This document shows positions 1 through 7,734 of a stretch of 64,000 bases of DNA, in pieces; position 1 is the stretch's first letter; every line of letters begins with the position of its first letter. The notes under the pieces were generated by a model. That model saw only the letters and a list, made by a program, of their open reading frames with translations. It was not told where the DNA came from and did not search any database. The DNA is taken from positions 124,001-188,000 of the forward strand of contig NZ_RCWZ01000003.1 in assembly GCF_003675385.1 (NCBI RefSeq), in the 5' to 3' direction. Made by a program: the position numbers and the translations under genes. Source of the DNA: Mucilaginibacter kameinonensis. Lineage in GTDB: Bacteria > Bacteroidota > Bacteroidia > Sphingobacteriales > Sphingobacteriaceae.

Positions 1-103
1 AAACGAGCATAAACCTCGTCAGCCGTTAATAATCCCTACTAAGCACAATTAACTAAAAAAAGCCTCGCCTAACATCAATCCCTGCTATCAGATGAAAATA
101 ATT

Positions 104-153
104 AAAATGCCGTGTCAATCATTAGCTATTAAGCTTAACTGACACGGCATTTT
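104..153 (-). terminator. Rho-independent-type terminator hairpin
   Basis: A perfect 14-bp inverted repeat (AAAATGCCGTGTCA at 104-117, TGACACGGCATTTT at 140-153) with a 22-nt loop lies about 40 bp after the stop of the sugar-phosphate transferase gene. The A-rich and T-rich stem ends allow it to work in both directions. Confidence 0.75.
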
Positions 154-195
154 GACTATAAGAAGCCTTTCCGGCTCCCCAATCAGGAAATAATA

Positions 196-1599
196 TTAAA
201 ACGCGTTCTTCTCGCCTTTAAACACGTTCCAGACGGTTAAGAATATGATCTTCATATCCAATAGGAACGACCAGTTTTCAAGATACCAAACATCGGCCTC
301 AACACGCTCAAGCATAGCCTGGGTAGTTTGTGTTTCGCCCCTTAGGCCCGAAACCTGCGCCCAACCGGTAATACCTGGTTTAAGGAAATGTCTTACCATG
401 AAAGTATCAATCAGCTGTGAATATTGCTGGGTATGGCTGATCATGTGCGGCCTTGGACCAACTATAGACATGTTACCCAATATCACGTTAAAGAATTGAG
501 GTAATTCGTCGATACTTGTTTTACGGATGAAAGCCCCGGACTTGGTTATGCGCGAATCGCCGCGTGTGGCCTGTTTTTTATCCGAATCATGGTTAACCCG
601 CATACTACGGAATTTATAGCACTTAAACGGCTTATTATCCCTTCCTGAACGTTCCTGTACAAAGAAGATAGGCCCTTTTGATTCGAGCTTAATAATAATA
701 GCCAGGATCGGGAATAGCCAACTAAAAATAAACAGGATAACAAATATCGAAAAGCAGATATCAAACAAGCGTTTGATAGAGCGGTTCAGCATATTCTCCA
801 AAGGTTCGGGCCTTACCGAAATGATGGGAATGTGCCCAAAGCTCTGTATAAAGGTTGGCTTTTTTGCGTAATCATAATACTCGGGTACAAACTTAAACCT
901 GATGAGGTTTTTGTCGGCGTCAAGCATGAGTTGCTCAATTTTTGTAGCCTCAGAGTTAGGAAGCGTACAAAATATTTCGTCAACCTTGTTATTCAGCACG
1001 TAGCTTATACAATCATTGGTGCCGCCCAAATAAAGGCTTTTATCCAAAACACTACTCGAACCATCATCAAAAAATCCGAGAAGGTTATAGCCACGCTCTG
1101 GGTTTTGCTTGAAAAAGCTGTACAAATCCGACCCGATGCGGCCGCCACCTATAATAATAACGGTACGTGTATCAATAAGGGTTGCACGGTCGCTTTTACG
1201 GATACTCAGGAATATTAACTTCCACAAGCCGAGAAGGAAACCAAATAACGCCAGCGAATAAAAGAGGTATTCGCGTGTTATAAAATAAGCGTTGGTTCCA
1301 ATTAATATAATGATAGTGAAGCAGATAAAGCTTACAAACAACAGGTAAGTTTTAATTACGCCCCGATAAGTTTTAATTGAATCTTTATTGAGTACATGTT
1401 CATACAAGCCGGTAATGTTTGCAGACAGGAGCCAAATCAAATTGAAAACCAGCACAATAGGTAGATATTTCCTGTTGTTAATCCAAAAAATGTATGAGCG
1501 GTCTTCGATGAAGTAAGAAATTACCATGCTCATATTAAGTATAATATAATCGATGGTAAGGTTCACTGCTTTAATAAAAGTAGCGTATCTGTGAATCAT
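196..1599 (-). CDS. Undecaprenyl-phosphate sugar phosphotransferase (WcaJ/WbaP type)
   Basis: Polyprenyl sugar-1-phosphate transferase of 467 aa, normal for the family. It moves a hexose-1-phosphate from a UDP-sugar to undecaprenyl phosphate at the inner membrane, the first step of exopolysaccharide or O-unit assembly. Four membrane helices fill the first ~130 residues. A nucleotide-binding-like GGGRIG follows near residue 150, then a fifth hydrophobic segment (~280-305) and the catalytic C-terminal domain. That domain has the family blocks KFRSM, RKTSIDELPQF, GPRP, KPGITGWAQVSG and the ending DMKIIFLTVWNVFKGEKNAF. It lies downstream of nucleotide-sugar and KDO genes on the same strand, which fits a surface-polysaccharide role. 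The sugar specificity (glucose, galactose or other) cannot be read from the sequence. Confidence 0.93.
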   Translation of the reverse strand: MIHRYATFIKAVNLTIDYIILNMSMVISYFIEDRSYIFWINNRKYLPIVLVFNLIWLLSANITGLYEHVLNKDSIKTYRGVIKTYLLFVSFICFTIIILIGTNAYFITREYLFYSLALFGFLLGLWKLIFLSIRKSDRATLIDTRTVIIIGGGRIGSDLYSFFKQNPERGYNLLGFFDDGSSSVLDKSLYLGGTNDCISYVLNNKVDEIFCTLPNSEATKIEQLMLDADKNLIRFKFVPEYYDYAKKPTFIQSFGHIPIISVRPEPLENMLNRSIKRLFDICFSIFVILFIFSWLFPILAIIIKLESKGPIFFVQERSGRDNKPFKCYKFRSMRVNHDSDKKQATRGDSRITKSGAFIRKTSIDELPQFFNVILGNMSIVGPRPHMISHTQQYSQLIDTFMVRHFLKPGITGWAQVSGLRGETQTTQAMLERVEADVWYLENWSFLLDMKIIFLTVWNVFKGEKNAF

Positions 1600-1807
1600 G
1601 TATATGGGCTTATGTAGTATGCAACCTGTTAAAATTACTATAATTATTCATAAATAACAATGTCATAATTAAATGGAGACACAGTTACGAATGTATTATT
1701 TTGACAGCCACAAAATTAGAAATTAAGAAATTTATTCAAAATGAATTCTCTGTTAAGAGTGAGAAAAAGTGAAATTTTATATGAAAAAATAATTGTATAA
1801 AAAACAT

Positions 1808-3139
1808 TTACAACCGTCCGTTTACAACATCTTTGTTTAAAATGCCTTTTATATCGTAAATTATTGATGACGAAGTATGTTTTAAAGCCAGATAGTCGAT
1901 ATCATAAAACTCCTGGTGCGCCACAGCCATAACTATAGCGTCATAAGCACCGGTTAACTCATCGTAGTTTTTCAATGTAGAGATCCCGTATTCCCTTTTT
2001 ACTTCTTCAGGATCGGCCCAGGGGTCATATATTTCGCAGGTTGCATCAAAACCATCAAAGCCTTTAATAATATCAATTACCCTGGTATTACGTACATCGG
2101 GGCAATTTTCCTTAAAGGTAAATCCAAGCACCAAGATCTTTGAGTTTTTAACCGAAATATCATTCTTAACCATCAGCTTAATAACCTCAAGCGCTACGTA
2201 GGTACCCATACCGTCATTAAGTCTTCGGCCCGCCAATATAATTTCAGGGTGATAGCCCATTTGCTGCGCTTTTGCCGCAAGGTAATAAGGATCAACACCT
2301 GTGCAATGCCCGCCTACAAGACCGGGTTTAAAATTCAGGAAATTCCATTTTGTACCCGCTGCAGCCAGTACCGCATGGGTATCAATATCCATGATATTGA
2401 ATATTTTAGCCAGCTCGTTTACGAAAGCGATATTGATATCGCGCTGCGAGTTTTCTATTACTTTACAAGCTTCGGCAACCTTAATAGCGGGAGCCTTGTG
2501 TGTTCCGGCCATTACGATGGTTTGATACAGACTATCGATAAAATCGGCAGCTTCTGGTGTAGAGCCTGACGTTACTTTTAAAATATTAGTAAGGGTATGA
2601 ACCTTATCGCCCGGATTTATGCGTTCTGGCGAGTACCCCGCAAAAAAATCGCTGTTGAATAACAGTCCTGATTCTTTTTGTAGAACAGGAACACAAACCT
2701 CTTCGGTTACCCCGGGATATACGGTAGATTCATAAATAACCACATCTCCCCTTTTCAATACGCTTGCTATCGACTTACTTGCCCTGATAAGCAGGCTCAG
2801 ATCCGGCCGGTTATGCTGGTCTGTAGGCGTAGGTACAGAAACGATATAAACATTGCAGGAAGCAATATCCGCTAAATTTGATGTAAAAGTAAGGCCCTTG
2901 CCTTGCTCCTTTAAAGCCAAAACTGCAGATAGTTCTTCAGTGCTGGTTTCAAGGGTACGGTCAAAAGCATTGCTCAGCTCGTCAACCCGGCTTTGTTTGA
3001 TATCAAAACCTTTTACGGGATATTTTTTTGCAAATTCAACTGCAAGAGGCAGCCCAACGTAGCCGAGGCCAATTATTGCAATATGGATATTTGCAGGTGC
3101 CAGGAATTTATTGGTGATCGGGTTTGATTGATCAGACAT
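1808..3139 (-). CDS. UDP-N-acetylhexosamine/UDP-hexose 6-dehydrogenase family
   Basis: Nucleotide-sugar dehydrogenase of 443 aa from the UDP-glucose/UDP-ManNAc/UDP-GlcNAc dehydrogenase superfamily, closest in pattern to TviB/WbpO-type enzymes. It oxidises C6 of a UDP-sugar to a uronic acid with two NAD+. The N-terminal Rossmann motif GLGYVGLP is at residues 24-31, the [11 protein letters not shown] block near 137-147, and the catalytic cysteine is Cys279 in [12 protein letters not shown]. The C-terminal UDP-binding domain carries [14 protein letters not shown]. The product would supply uronic acid units to the polysaccharide made with the neighbouring transferase. The gap to that gene is about 200 bp, so it may have its own promoter. 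The exact substrate is inferred only to family level. Confidence 0.92.
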   Translation of the reverse strand: MSDQSNPITNKFLAPANIHIAIIGLGYVGLPLAVEFAKKYPVKGFDIKQSRVDELSNAFDRTLETSTEELSAVLALKEQGKGLTFTSNLADIASCNVYIVSVPTPTDQHNRPDLSLLIRASKSIASVLKRGDVVIYESTVYPGVTEEVCVPVLQKESGLLFNSDFFAGYSPERINPGDKVHTLTNILKVTSGSTPEAADFIDSLYQTIVMAGTHKAPAIKVAEACKVIENSQRDINIAFVNELAKIFNIMDIDTHAVLAAAGTKWNFLNFKPGLVGGHCTGVDPYYLAAKAQQMGYHPEIILAGRRLNDGMGTYVALEVIKLMVKNDISVKNSKILVLGFTFKENCPDVRNTRVIDIIKGFDGFDATCEIYDPWADPEEVKREYGISTLKNYDELTGAYDAIVMAVAHQEFYDIDYLALKHTSSSIIYDIKGILNKDVVNGRL

Positions 3140-3248
3140 TTATTTAGTACGGTAGAAGATTATAGATACCGGTAAAGTTAACTAAATATTATCAGAATCA
3201 GTTATTCCCAATCTAACGCTAAACAAGCAAAGCTATTTAAAACCGGGT

Positions 3249-4184
3249 TTATGCGTTATAGATCTGGTAAACACCAGATATTGATTTTTCTTCGGCAGAG
3301 CCCACCAACAGCGTAGTAATCTTTTTTTCAAGCATTAGCTGTTCGGCGTAACCTACAAACTCCTCTTCGTCAATTATAACCGGGTTCACGGTCATAATTT
3401 CGGGGATAGATAGAGTTGTAGTATCCGGGTGCTTAAGTAAGGCCCTCCTGAGATCGCCATCTGTCACTACTCCGTTTATCCGGGACGCGTCACCTACCAT
3501 AACCATGCCCAACCTGCCTTCCGACATGCGTAATAACAGATCCATAAACGAGGCATCTTCATTGATAAAAGGTAGTTTATCGATGCGCATCAGGTCTCTA
3601 ACTTTTACCAGCAATTTACGCCCCAAACTACCTCCGGGGTGAAAACGGGCAAAATCATGCTGTTGAAAATTCCGCGATTCCATAAGGGCAATAGCCAGCG
3701 CATCGCCCATAACTAAAGCCGCCGTGGTTGATGAAGTAGGTGCCAGCTCGAGCGGGCAAGCCTCCCGCTCAATTTTTATATTTAAATGATAGTTGCAGTT
3801 TTTAGCAACCGTTGAAGCCGGATTACCGGTGATGCCTATCATTACATTCTTGTTCCACTTTAAATATGGTATAAGCTTGAGCACCTCATCGGTTTCACCC
3901 GAATAGGAAATCAGCAAAACGGCGTCATTGGAACTAACCATACCCAAATCTCCATGAAATGCTTCCCCCGGGTGCAAAAAGAAACTTGGCGTACCGGTGC
4001 TGGCCAATGTAGCCGCTATCTTTTTACCAATAAGACCGGATTTACCAATGCCAATAACTACAAGCTTACCGGTTGATTGAAGAATTGCATCAACAGCCGC
4101 CGCAAAAGTATCGTCAATTAAACCGGCCACATGCTGCAGCGATTCAATTTCAATATCAAAAACCCTTTTCGCAATATCTTTCAT
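3249..4184 (-). CDS. kdsD: D-arabinose-5-phosphate isomerase (KpsF/GutQ/KdsD family)
   Basis: SIS-domain isomerase of 311 aa converting ribulose-5-phosphate to arabinose-5-phosphate, the first dedicated step of KDO synthesis for lipid A-core. The SIS domain (about residues 30-175) has GIGKSG, HPGEAFHGDLG (71-81), SYSGETDE (93-100) and PTSSTTAALVMGDALA. The linker FARFHPGGSLGRKL leads into a CBS pair covering the last ~110 residues. Length and layout match E. coli KdsD. It lies 23 bp upstream of the next gene on the same strand as kdsA, so kdsA-kdsD are almost surely co-transcribed and catalyse consecutive steps. Confidence 0.95.
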   Translation of the reverse strand: MKDIAKRVFDIEIESLQHVAGLIDDTFAAAVDAILQSTGKLVVIGIGKSGLIGKKIAATLASTGTPSFFLHPGEAFHGDLGMVSSNDAVLLISYSGETDEVLKLIPYLKWNKNVMIGITGNPASTVAKNCNYHLNIKIEREACPLELAPTSSTTAALVMGDALAIALMESRNFQQHDFARFHPGGSLGRKLLVKVRDLMRIDKLPFINEDASFMDLLLRMSEGRLGMVMVGDASRINGVVTDGDLRRALLKHPDTTTLSIPEIMTVNPVIIDEEEFVGYAEQLMLEKKITTLLVGSAEEKSISGVYQIYNA

Positions 4185-4207
4185 AGATCCGGATACTCAA
4201 ACAAAAA

Positions 4208-4984
4208 TTACCCGATCAACGGAATTATAGTTTTCTCCAGGTCATGAAGCTTAACCATGTTTGGGCCATCACTCAGGGCATTATCAGGATCGGGATGGGC
4301 TTCCATGAAATATCCGTCGGCACCAAAGGCTTTGGCAGCCAGGGCCATCATCGGTACAAAAGTACGGTCGCCACCGGTTTTGCCACCTGCACCACCCGGA
4401 CGTTGTACCGAGTGCGTACAATCCATACAAACAGGGTGACCGAATGCCTTCATATCATAAATATTCCTGAAATCGACAGCTAAATTATTATAACCGTACA
4501 TGTTACCGCGTTCGGTTAATATTACCTGGTTGTTACCTGCTTCAATAACTTTTTGAGCCGGGTAAAACATATCATGCCCTGAAAGGAACTGGGCTTTTTT
4601 TACGTTAACTATCTTGCCGGTTTCGGCAGCAGCTACCAAAAGGTCTGTCTGGCGGCATAAAAATGCGGGAATCTGCAATATATCAGCAACCTCAGCAACA
4701 ATAGCCGCCTGAAATGGCTCGTGAATATCTGTAGTAACAGGCAAACCAAAACGCTGCTTAACATTCATCAGCATTTCCATACCTTTTTCTAAACCCGGTC
4801 CGCGATAAGAGTGAATTGATGTACGATTGGCTTTATCAAATGATGATTTAAAGATCACCGGCACATTATACTTCTGCCCTATTTCGGCAACCTTTTCGGC
4901 AACGGTATATAGTAACTCCTGGTTTTCCATTACACAAGGACCCAGAATAAAGAACGGCTTTTGGCTTATTTGTTCAAACAGCAT
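4208..4984 (-). CDS. kdsA: 3-deoxy-8-phosphooctulonate (KDO-8-P) synthase
   Basis: Cytosolic aldolase of 258 aa that condenses phosphoenolpyruvate with arabinose-5-phosphate to give KDO-8-phosphate. Visible family blocks are GPCVMEN at the N terminus, KSSFDKANRTS, TDIHE, RQTDLLVAAAETG, VNVKKAQFLSG, ERGNMYGYNNLAVDFR, DCTHSVQRPGG and EAHPDPDNALSDG. Cys17 in GPC sits where E. coli KdsA has Asn (GMN). In this family that cysteine marks the metal-dependent class typified by Aquifex. It is shorter than E. coli KdsA (284 aa), mainly at the N terminus. It is the first gene of the kdsA-kdsD pair; upstream lies a 317-bp divergent region shared with an arsR gene. Confidence 0.96.
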   Translation of the reverse strand: MLFEQISQKPFFILGPCVMENQELLYTVAEKVAEIGQKYNVPVIFKSSFDKANRTSIHSYRGPGLEKGMEMLMNVKQRFGLPVTTDIHEPFQAAIVAEVADILQIPAFLCRQTDLLVAAAETGKIVNVKKAQFLSGHDMFYPAQKVIEAGNNQVILTERGNMYGYNNLAVDFRNIYDMKAFGHPVCMDCTHSVQRPGGAGGKTGGDRTFVPMMALAAKAFGADGYFMEAHPDPDNALSDGPNMVKLHDLEKTIIPLIG

Positions 4985-5237
4985 ATTGTAAGGATATATT
5001 ATCTGCTACAAAGATGATGATTTTTTTGAGAATCATACAGGAGGGGTATTTACACCCTTGGCAAACGTATGTAAACAGGGTTAACACGACTTAACACTTT
5101 TCAAATATAACACCCATAAGATATTCATAACCAATATTTTATTTTTTTACAGGGTTAACATTAAGCTGATGTTTTTTTGAGAAACTAAACATGTCCATCT
5201 GTATGTAATTATTATCGAAAAAAATATTCTGAAAAAC

Positions 5238-5268
5238 TTGCGTAAGTGATTGCTTACATATAAATTTG
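5238..5268 (+). promoter_or_regulatory. Bacteroidota-type promoter of the arsR-VOC operon
   Basis: A -33 TTG (5238-5240) lies 20 bp before a -7 box TAAATTTG (5261-5268), matching the TTG-N19/21-TAnnTTTG pattern of the Bacteroidota housekeeping sigma factor. The -7 box sits in the centre of the operator palindrome, so a bound repressor would cover it. Confidence 0.7.
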
Positions 5269-5283
5269 TAAGCAATCACTTAC
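5242..5283. promoter_or_regulatory. 42-bp palindromic ArsR operator 1
   Basis: Perfect 17-bp inverted repeat: GTAAGTGATTGCTTACA (5242-5258) and TGTAAGCAATCACTTAC (5267-5283) around TATAAATT. Each arm is itself dyadic (GTAAG-N6-CTTAC), so two repressor dimers could bind. It lies 18 bp before the arsR start and spans the promoter, giving autorepression. A related 42-bp element precedes doxX at 46726-46767. Confidence 0.82.
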
Positions 5284-5301
5284 ATATCAATATTAACGCA
5301 G

Positions 5302-5631
5302 ATGAGACGAGACGTTTTTCAGGCCATTGCCGATCCAACCCGCAGAGATATCATTAACCTGATAGCGTTTAAGCCCATGAACCTGAATGCAATAGCAGAT
5401 AATTTTGAGGTGAGCCGTCCGGCCATATCGCAGCATATAAAAATCCTGACCGAATGCGGCCTCATCGCCATTAAAAAACGAGGCCGCGAAAGATATTGCG
5501 AGCCACGGTTGAAACAGCTTAATGAAGTAGCCCAATGGGTTGAACGTTACCGTAAGGTTTGGGAAGAAAAATTTGACGCCCTTGACACTCTGCTTGAAGA
5601 ATTAAAAAACAATGATAAACCTTTAAAATAA
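5302..5631 (+). CDS. ArsR-family winged-helix repressor
   Basis: DNA-binding repressor of 109 aa, one winged-helix domain. It begins MRRDVFQAIADPTRRDII, the typical start of the ArsR subgroup that is linked to SRPBCC/AHSA1 genes. The recognition helix is about residues 38-52 (SRPAISQHIKILTECGL). The metal-binding cysteine box of ArsR/SmtB is absent, so it is probably not a metal sensor. The C-terminal helix (WVERYRKVWEEKFDALDTLLEEL) is the usual dimerisation/ligand segment. It is the first gene of an operon with a VOC protein 6 bp downstream, and sits directly behind a large palindrome that it very likely binds. A paralogue with an altered recognition helix lies at 45948-46268. Confidence 0.9.
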   Translation: MRRDVFQAIADPTRRDIINLIAFKPMNLNAIADNFEVSRPAISQHIKILTECGLIAIKKRGRERYCEPRLKQLNEVAQWVERYRKVWEEKFDALDTLLEELKNNDKPLK

Positions 5632-5637
5632 TCAATT

Positions 5638-6057
5638 ATGACAAAGCAATTCTGGATCAACCTGCCTGTAAAGGATGTAAATGTATCAAAAGAGTTTTTC
5701 AGCAAACTCGGCTTCCGGTTTAATTCGCAATTTGGGAACGGCCCAAATTCTGCAGCTATGCAAGTTGGCGAAAAAGACGTTATCGTTATGCTTTTTGATG
5801 AAGCTACCTTTAAGGGCTTTGTCGAAAATTGCGGTCTTGCGGATACCACAAAAGGAGTTGAAGTCCTGCTCTCTATCGATGCGGAAAGCAAGGAGGAGGT
5901 TGACCAACTGGCACAAAAAGCCGTTGATGCTGGCGGCAAAAGCAACCACAAACCCCGCGAGATGGACGGCTGGATGTACGGATGCCTGTTTACCGATCCT
6001 GATGGGCACAGCTGGAATGTACTGCATATGGATATGAGCAAAATGCCGGGAAGATAA
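5638..6057 (+). CDS. VOC-superfamily (glyoxalase/bleomycin-resistance-like) protein
   Basis: Small cytosolic VOC protein of 139 aa made of two beta-alpha-beta-beta-beta modules. The N-terminal module begins FWINLPVKDVNVSKEFFSKLGF; the C-terminal one ends in the typical FTDPDGHSWNVLHMDM, where the His and Glu/Asp side chains would help form a metal site. This subgroup includes lactoylglutathione lyase-like and antibiotic-sequestering proteins; the substrate is unknown. It starts 6 bp after arsR and is therefore under ArsR control, which suggests a stress- or toxicant-linked function. Confidence 0.85.
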   Translation: MTKQFWINLPVKDVNVSKEFFSKLGFRFNSQFGNGPNSAAMQVGEKDVIVMLFDEATFKGFVENCGLADTTKGVEVLLSIDAESKEEVDQLAQKAVDAGGKSNHKPREMDGWMYGCLFTDPDGHSWNVLHMDMSKMPGR

Positions 6058-6126
6058 AAATCAATTTGTCGCTATCGCCCTCTTATCTCGTCGTTTTTGC
6101 ACCCTATTAACCCCTGATGATGCCGG

Positions 6127-6134
6127 TAACTTTG
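6127..6134 (+). promoter_or_regulatory. Candidate -7 box for the second VOC gene
   Basis: TAACTTTG matches TAnnTTTG and lies 44 bp before the 6179 start in a 121-bp gap. The nearest TTTG (6096-6099) is 27 bp upstream, longer than usual, so this internal promoter is only tentative. Confidence 0.4.
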
Positions 6135-6178
6135 AGATATCAAAAGCAACAAATTTTAACCAATAAAAACAAAAACCA

Positions 6179-6667
6179 ATGGCAACATTTAAAGCAACCC
6201 AGAAAGTAACTCCTTTTTTATGGTTTAATGGCAACCTTGAGGAGGCATTGAAATTTTACACTTCGGTATTTAAAAATTCAGAAAGTGAGTTAAGTTCCCT
6301 TACCGACCCAGGCAATGGCCGTAAAATGTTAGTAGGTACATTCCGGATAGAAGATCAGGAGTTTTTAGCTTTGGACGGCGGACCGATGTTCAATTTTTCG
6401 CCGGCTACTTCATTTTACATTAACTGCAAAAACCAGGAAGAAATTGACTACCTGTGGGAGGCTTTGCCTGCCAACGGCGGCAAAACCAATCAATGCGGCT
6501 GGCTTGACGATAAATTTGGCGTTACCTGGCAAATTGTTCCGGAAGTGATGAGCGAATTACTTTACAACAACGAAAATCCTGAAAAAGCAAAAAGGGTTAT
6601 GGCAGCCATGATGCAGATGACCAAAATGGATATCAAGCTTTTGCAGGAAGCTTATGACAATGATTAA
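6179..6667 (+). CDS. PhnB-like VOC-family protein (3-demethylubiquinone methyltransferase-like fold)
   Basis: PhnB/YjdN-type VOC protein of 162 aa. It opens with KVTPFLWFNGNLEEALKFYTSVF, the classic signature of this branch, and contains FLALDGGPMFNFSPATSFYINC and WLDDKFGVTWQIVP, where the family's His is often replaced as here. Older databases call this family 3-demethylubiquinone-9 3-methyltransferase; I do not infer methyltransferase activity. It sits 24 bp before an SRPBCC gene and after arsR-VOC, a grouping repeated in many Bacteroidota, but the reaction is unknown. Confidence 0.85.
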   Translation: MATFKATQKVTPFLWFNGNLEEALKFYTSVFKNSESELSSLTDPGNGRKMLVGTFRIEDQEFLALDGGPMFNFSPATSFYINCKNQEEIDYLWEALPANGGKTNQCGWLDDKFGVTWQIVPEVMSELLYNNENPEKAKRVMAAMMQMTKMDIKLLQEAYDND

Positions 6668-6691
6668 CCAATCACCTAAATAAAAAACACC

Positions 6692-7192
6692 ATGATCACC
6701 ACAAAAAATCAAACCGGCATTAAGGCCGAACCAGGCAAACAGGAGCTTTTTATAACCCGCGAATTTGAAGCTCCACGCGAACTTGTTTTCAGGGCGTTTA
6801 CAGATCCTGACCTTATTGTAAGATGGCTGGGCCCGCGCAACCTTAAAATGCGCATAGACAAATATGACTGTCGCAGCGGAGGCGCTTACCGCTACATTCA
6901 CACCGACCCGGCCGGTAACGATTATGGTTTTCATGGGGTGATACATGACGTAACAGCTCTGGAGCGCATTATTCAAACATTTGAGTTTGAAGGCTTACCC
7001 GAAAGCGGCCATGTAACCCTTGAAACAACCCGGTTTGAGGCCTTGCCCGATAACCGCACAAGGGTAACCGTCCAATCCGTTTTTCAATCTGTAGCCGATC
7101 GTGACGGCATGCTGCAATCGGGCATGGAACGCGGCGTTAATGATTCGCACCAGCGTTTGGATGAGCTTTTTGAAGCGGGAGAAATAAAGTAA
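6692..7192 (+). CDS. SRPBCC/AHSA1-domain protein
   Basis: START-like lipid or small-ligand binding fold of 166 aa, AHSA1 (activator of Hsp90 ATPase homologue 1-like) subgroup. It starts the domain with LFITREFEAPRELVFRAFTDPDLIVRWLGP, has the central GGAYRYIHTDPAGNDYGFHGVI, and closes with the long C-terminal helix GMERGVNDSHQRLDELFE that caps the cavity. It is the last gene of the arsR-VOC-VOC-SRPBCC unit and is followed directly by a strong terminator. The ligand is unknown. Linkage to ArsR suggests that it binds or modifies a hydrophobic compound. Confidence 0.88.
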   Translation: MITTKNQTGIKAEPGKQELFITREFEAPRELVFRAFTDPDLIVRWLGPRNLKMRIDKYDCRSGGAYRYIHTDPAGNDYGFHGVIHDVTALERIIQTFEFEGLPESGHVTLETTRFEALPDNRTRVTVQSVFQSVADRDGMLQSGMERGVNDSHQRLDELFEAGEIK

Positions 7193-7201
7193 TTTAGCAC
7201 T

Positions 7202-7237
7202 AAAACCCATCCTCGTATTTATACCGGGATGGGTTTT
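7202..7237 (+). terminator. Rho-independent terminator after the SRPBCC gene
   Basis: AAAACCCATCC (7202-7212) pairs with GGATGGGTTTT (7227-7237), an 11-bp perfect stem ending in a T-run, 10 bp past the SRPBCC stop. It closes the arsR operon. Confidence 0.85.
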
Positions 7238-7247
7238 ATTATAAGTT

Positions 7248-7580
7248 ATGATTAAAAACTTCAAGTTAAAACCAGAAGAAATAAAGCAATTGATTGGGCC
7301 GATGGGCGGCTGCCTTGCCACTGATAAAATTACTGTAGACGGCTTACCTGTTGATTATATGTACCGGGAAAACGCCGATTACGAGCACGATAGCGGCTGG
7401 CGTTTCTTCTCCGGCACCGAAGATCAGGATTATGTTGATGACCCAAACAATACGATGATTTACGCCGTAAATACTATAGCCAACTATGATAAAGCTATTA
7501 TTCCTTACCTGAATTTTCCTGCGGGCATTGAATTGGAACGGATACGAGGAACCAATGAATTCAGAATAATCCCCCGTTAA
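7248..7580 (+). CDS. DUF2185-domain protein
   Basis: Cytosolic protein of 110 aa that matches the DUF2185 (Imm33-like) pattern as I recall it: a conserved GGCLATDKIT near residues 25-33, VDYMYRE, SGWRFFSGTEDQDYVDDPNN and a C-terminal hydrophobic strand pair. Members of this group are single-domain proteins, and some are predicted immunity proteins of polymorphic toxin systems. No toxin gene lies next to it here, so I do not infer that role. It stands alone between a terminator 10 bp upstream and a 154-bp gap downstream. The start just behind the terminator means its promoter must overlap the hairpin or that some read-through is used. Confidence 0.75.
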   Translation: MIKNFKLKPEEIKQLIGPMGGCLATDKITVDGLPVDYMYRENADYEHDSGWRFFSGTEDQDYVDDPNNTMIYAVNTIANYDKAIIPYLNFPAGIELERIRGTNEFRIIPR

Positions 7581-7716
7581 TTATATTATTTAATACACTC
7601 TTATAGCCTCCAATACATAAAGTTCAAGCCTATTCATCATAAGTCACGTAAGGGTCAATAAACATCCTATTCTAACAAACCGTTGAATAGTACCATTCCC
7701 GGTGCAAATTGATCCT

Positions 7717-7724
7717 TAACTTTG
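7717..7724 (+). promoter_or_regulatory. -7 box directly before the DHA2 transporter start
   Basis: TAACTTTG fits TAnnTTTG and lies only 10 nt before the ATG at 7735, so the transcript would have almost no leader. No clear TTG is seen 19-21 bp upstream. Confidence 0.45.
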
Positions 7725-7734
7725 GCGGCTTCTT

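Larger units (their letters stand above)
4985..5301. other. Divergent intergenic region kdsA / arsR
   Basis: This 317-bp gap carries the promoter and 42-bp operator of the arsR operon at its right end. The left part must hold the kdsA promoter, but I found no clean TAnnTTTG box for it (the closest is CATCTTTG on the minus strand near 5010). No ORF or RNA gene is evident. Confidence 0.6.

Noticed and set aside
7248..7580. DUF2185 gene as immunity gene of a toxin system
   Set aside because: No toxin or secretion-linked effector gene lies next to it; family membership alone is not enough.
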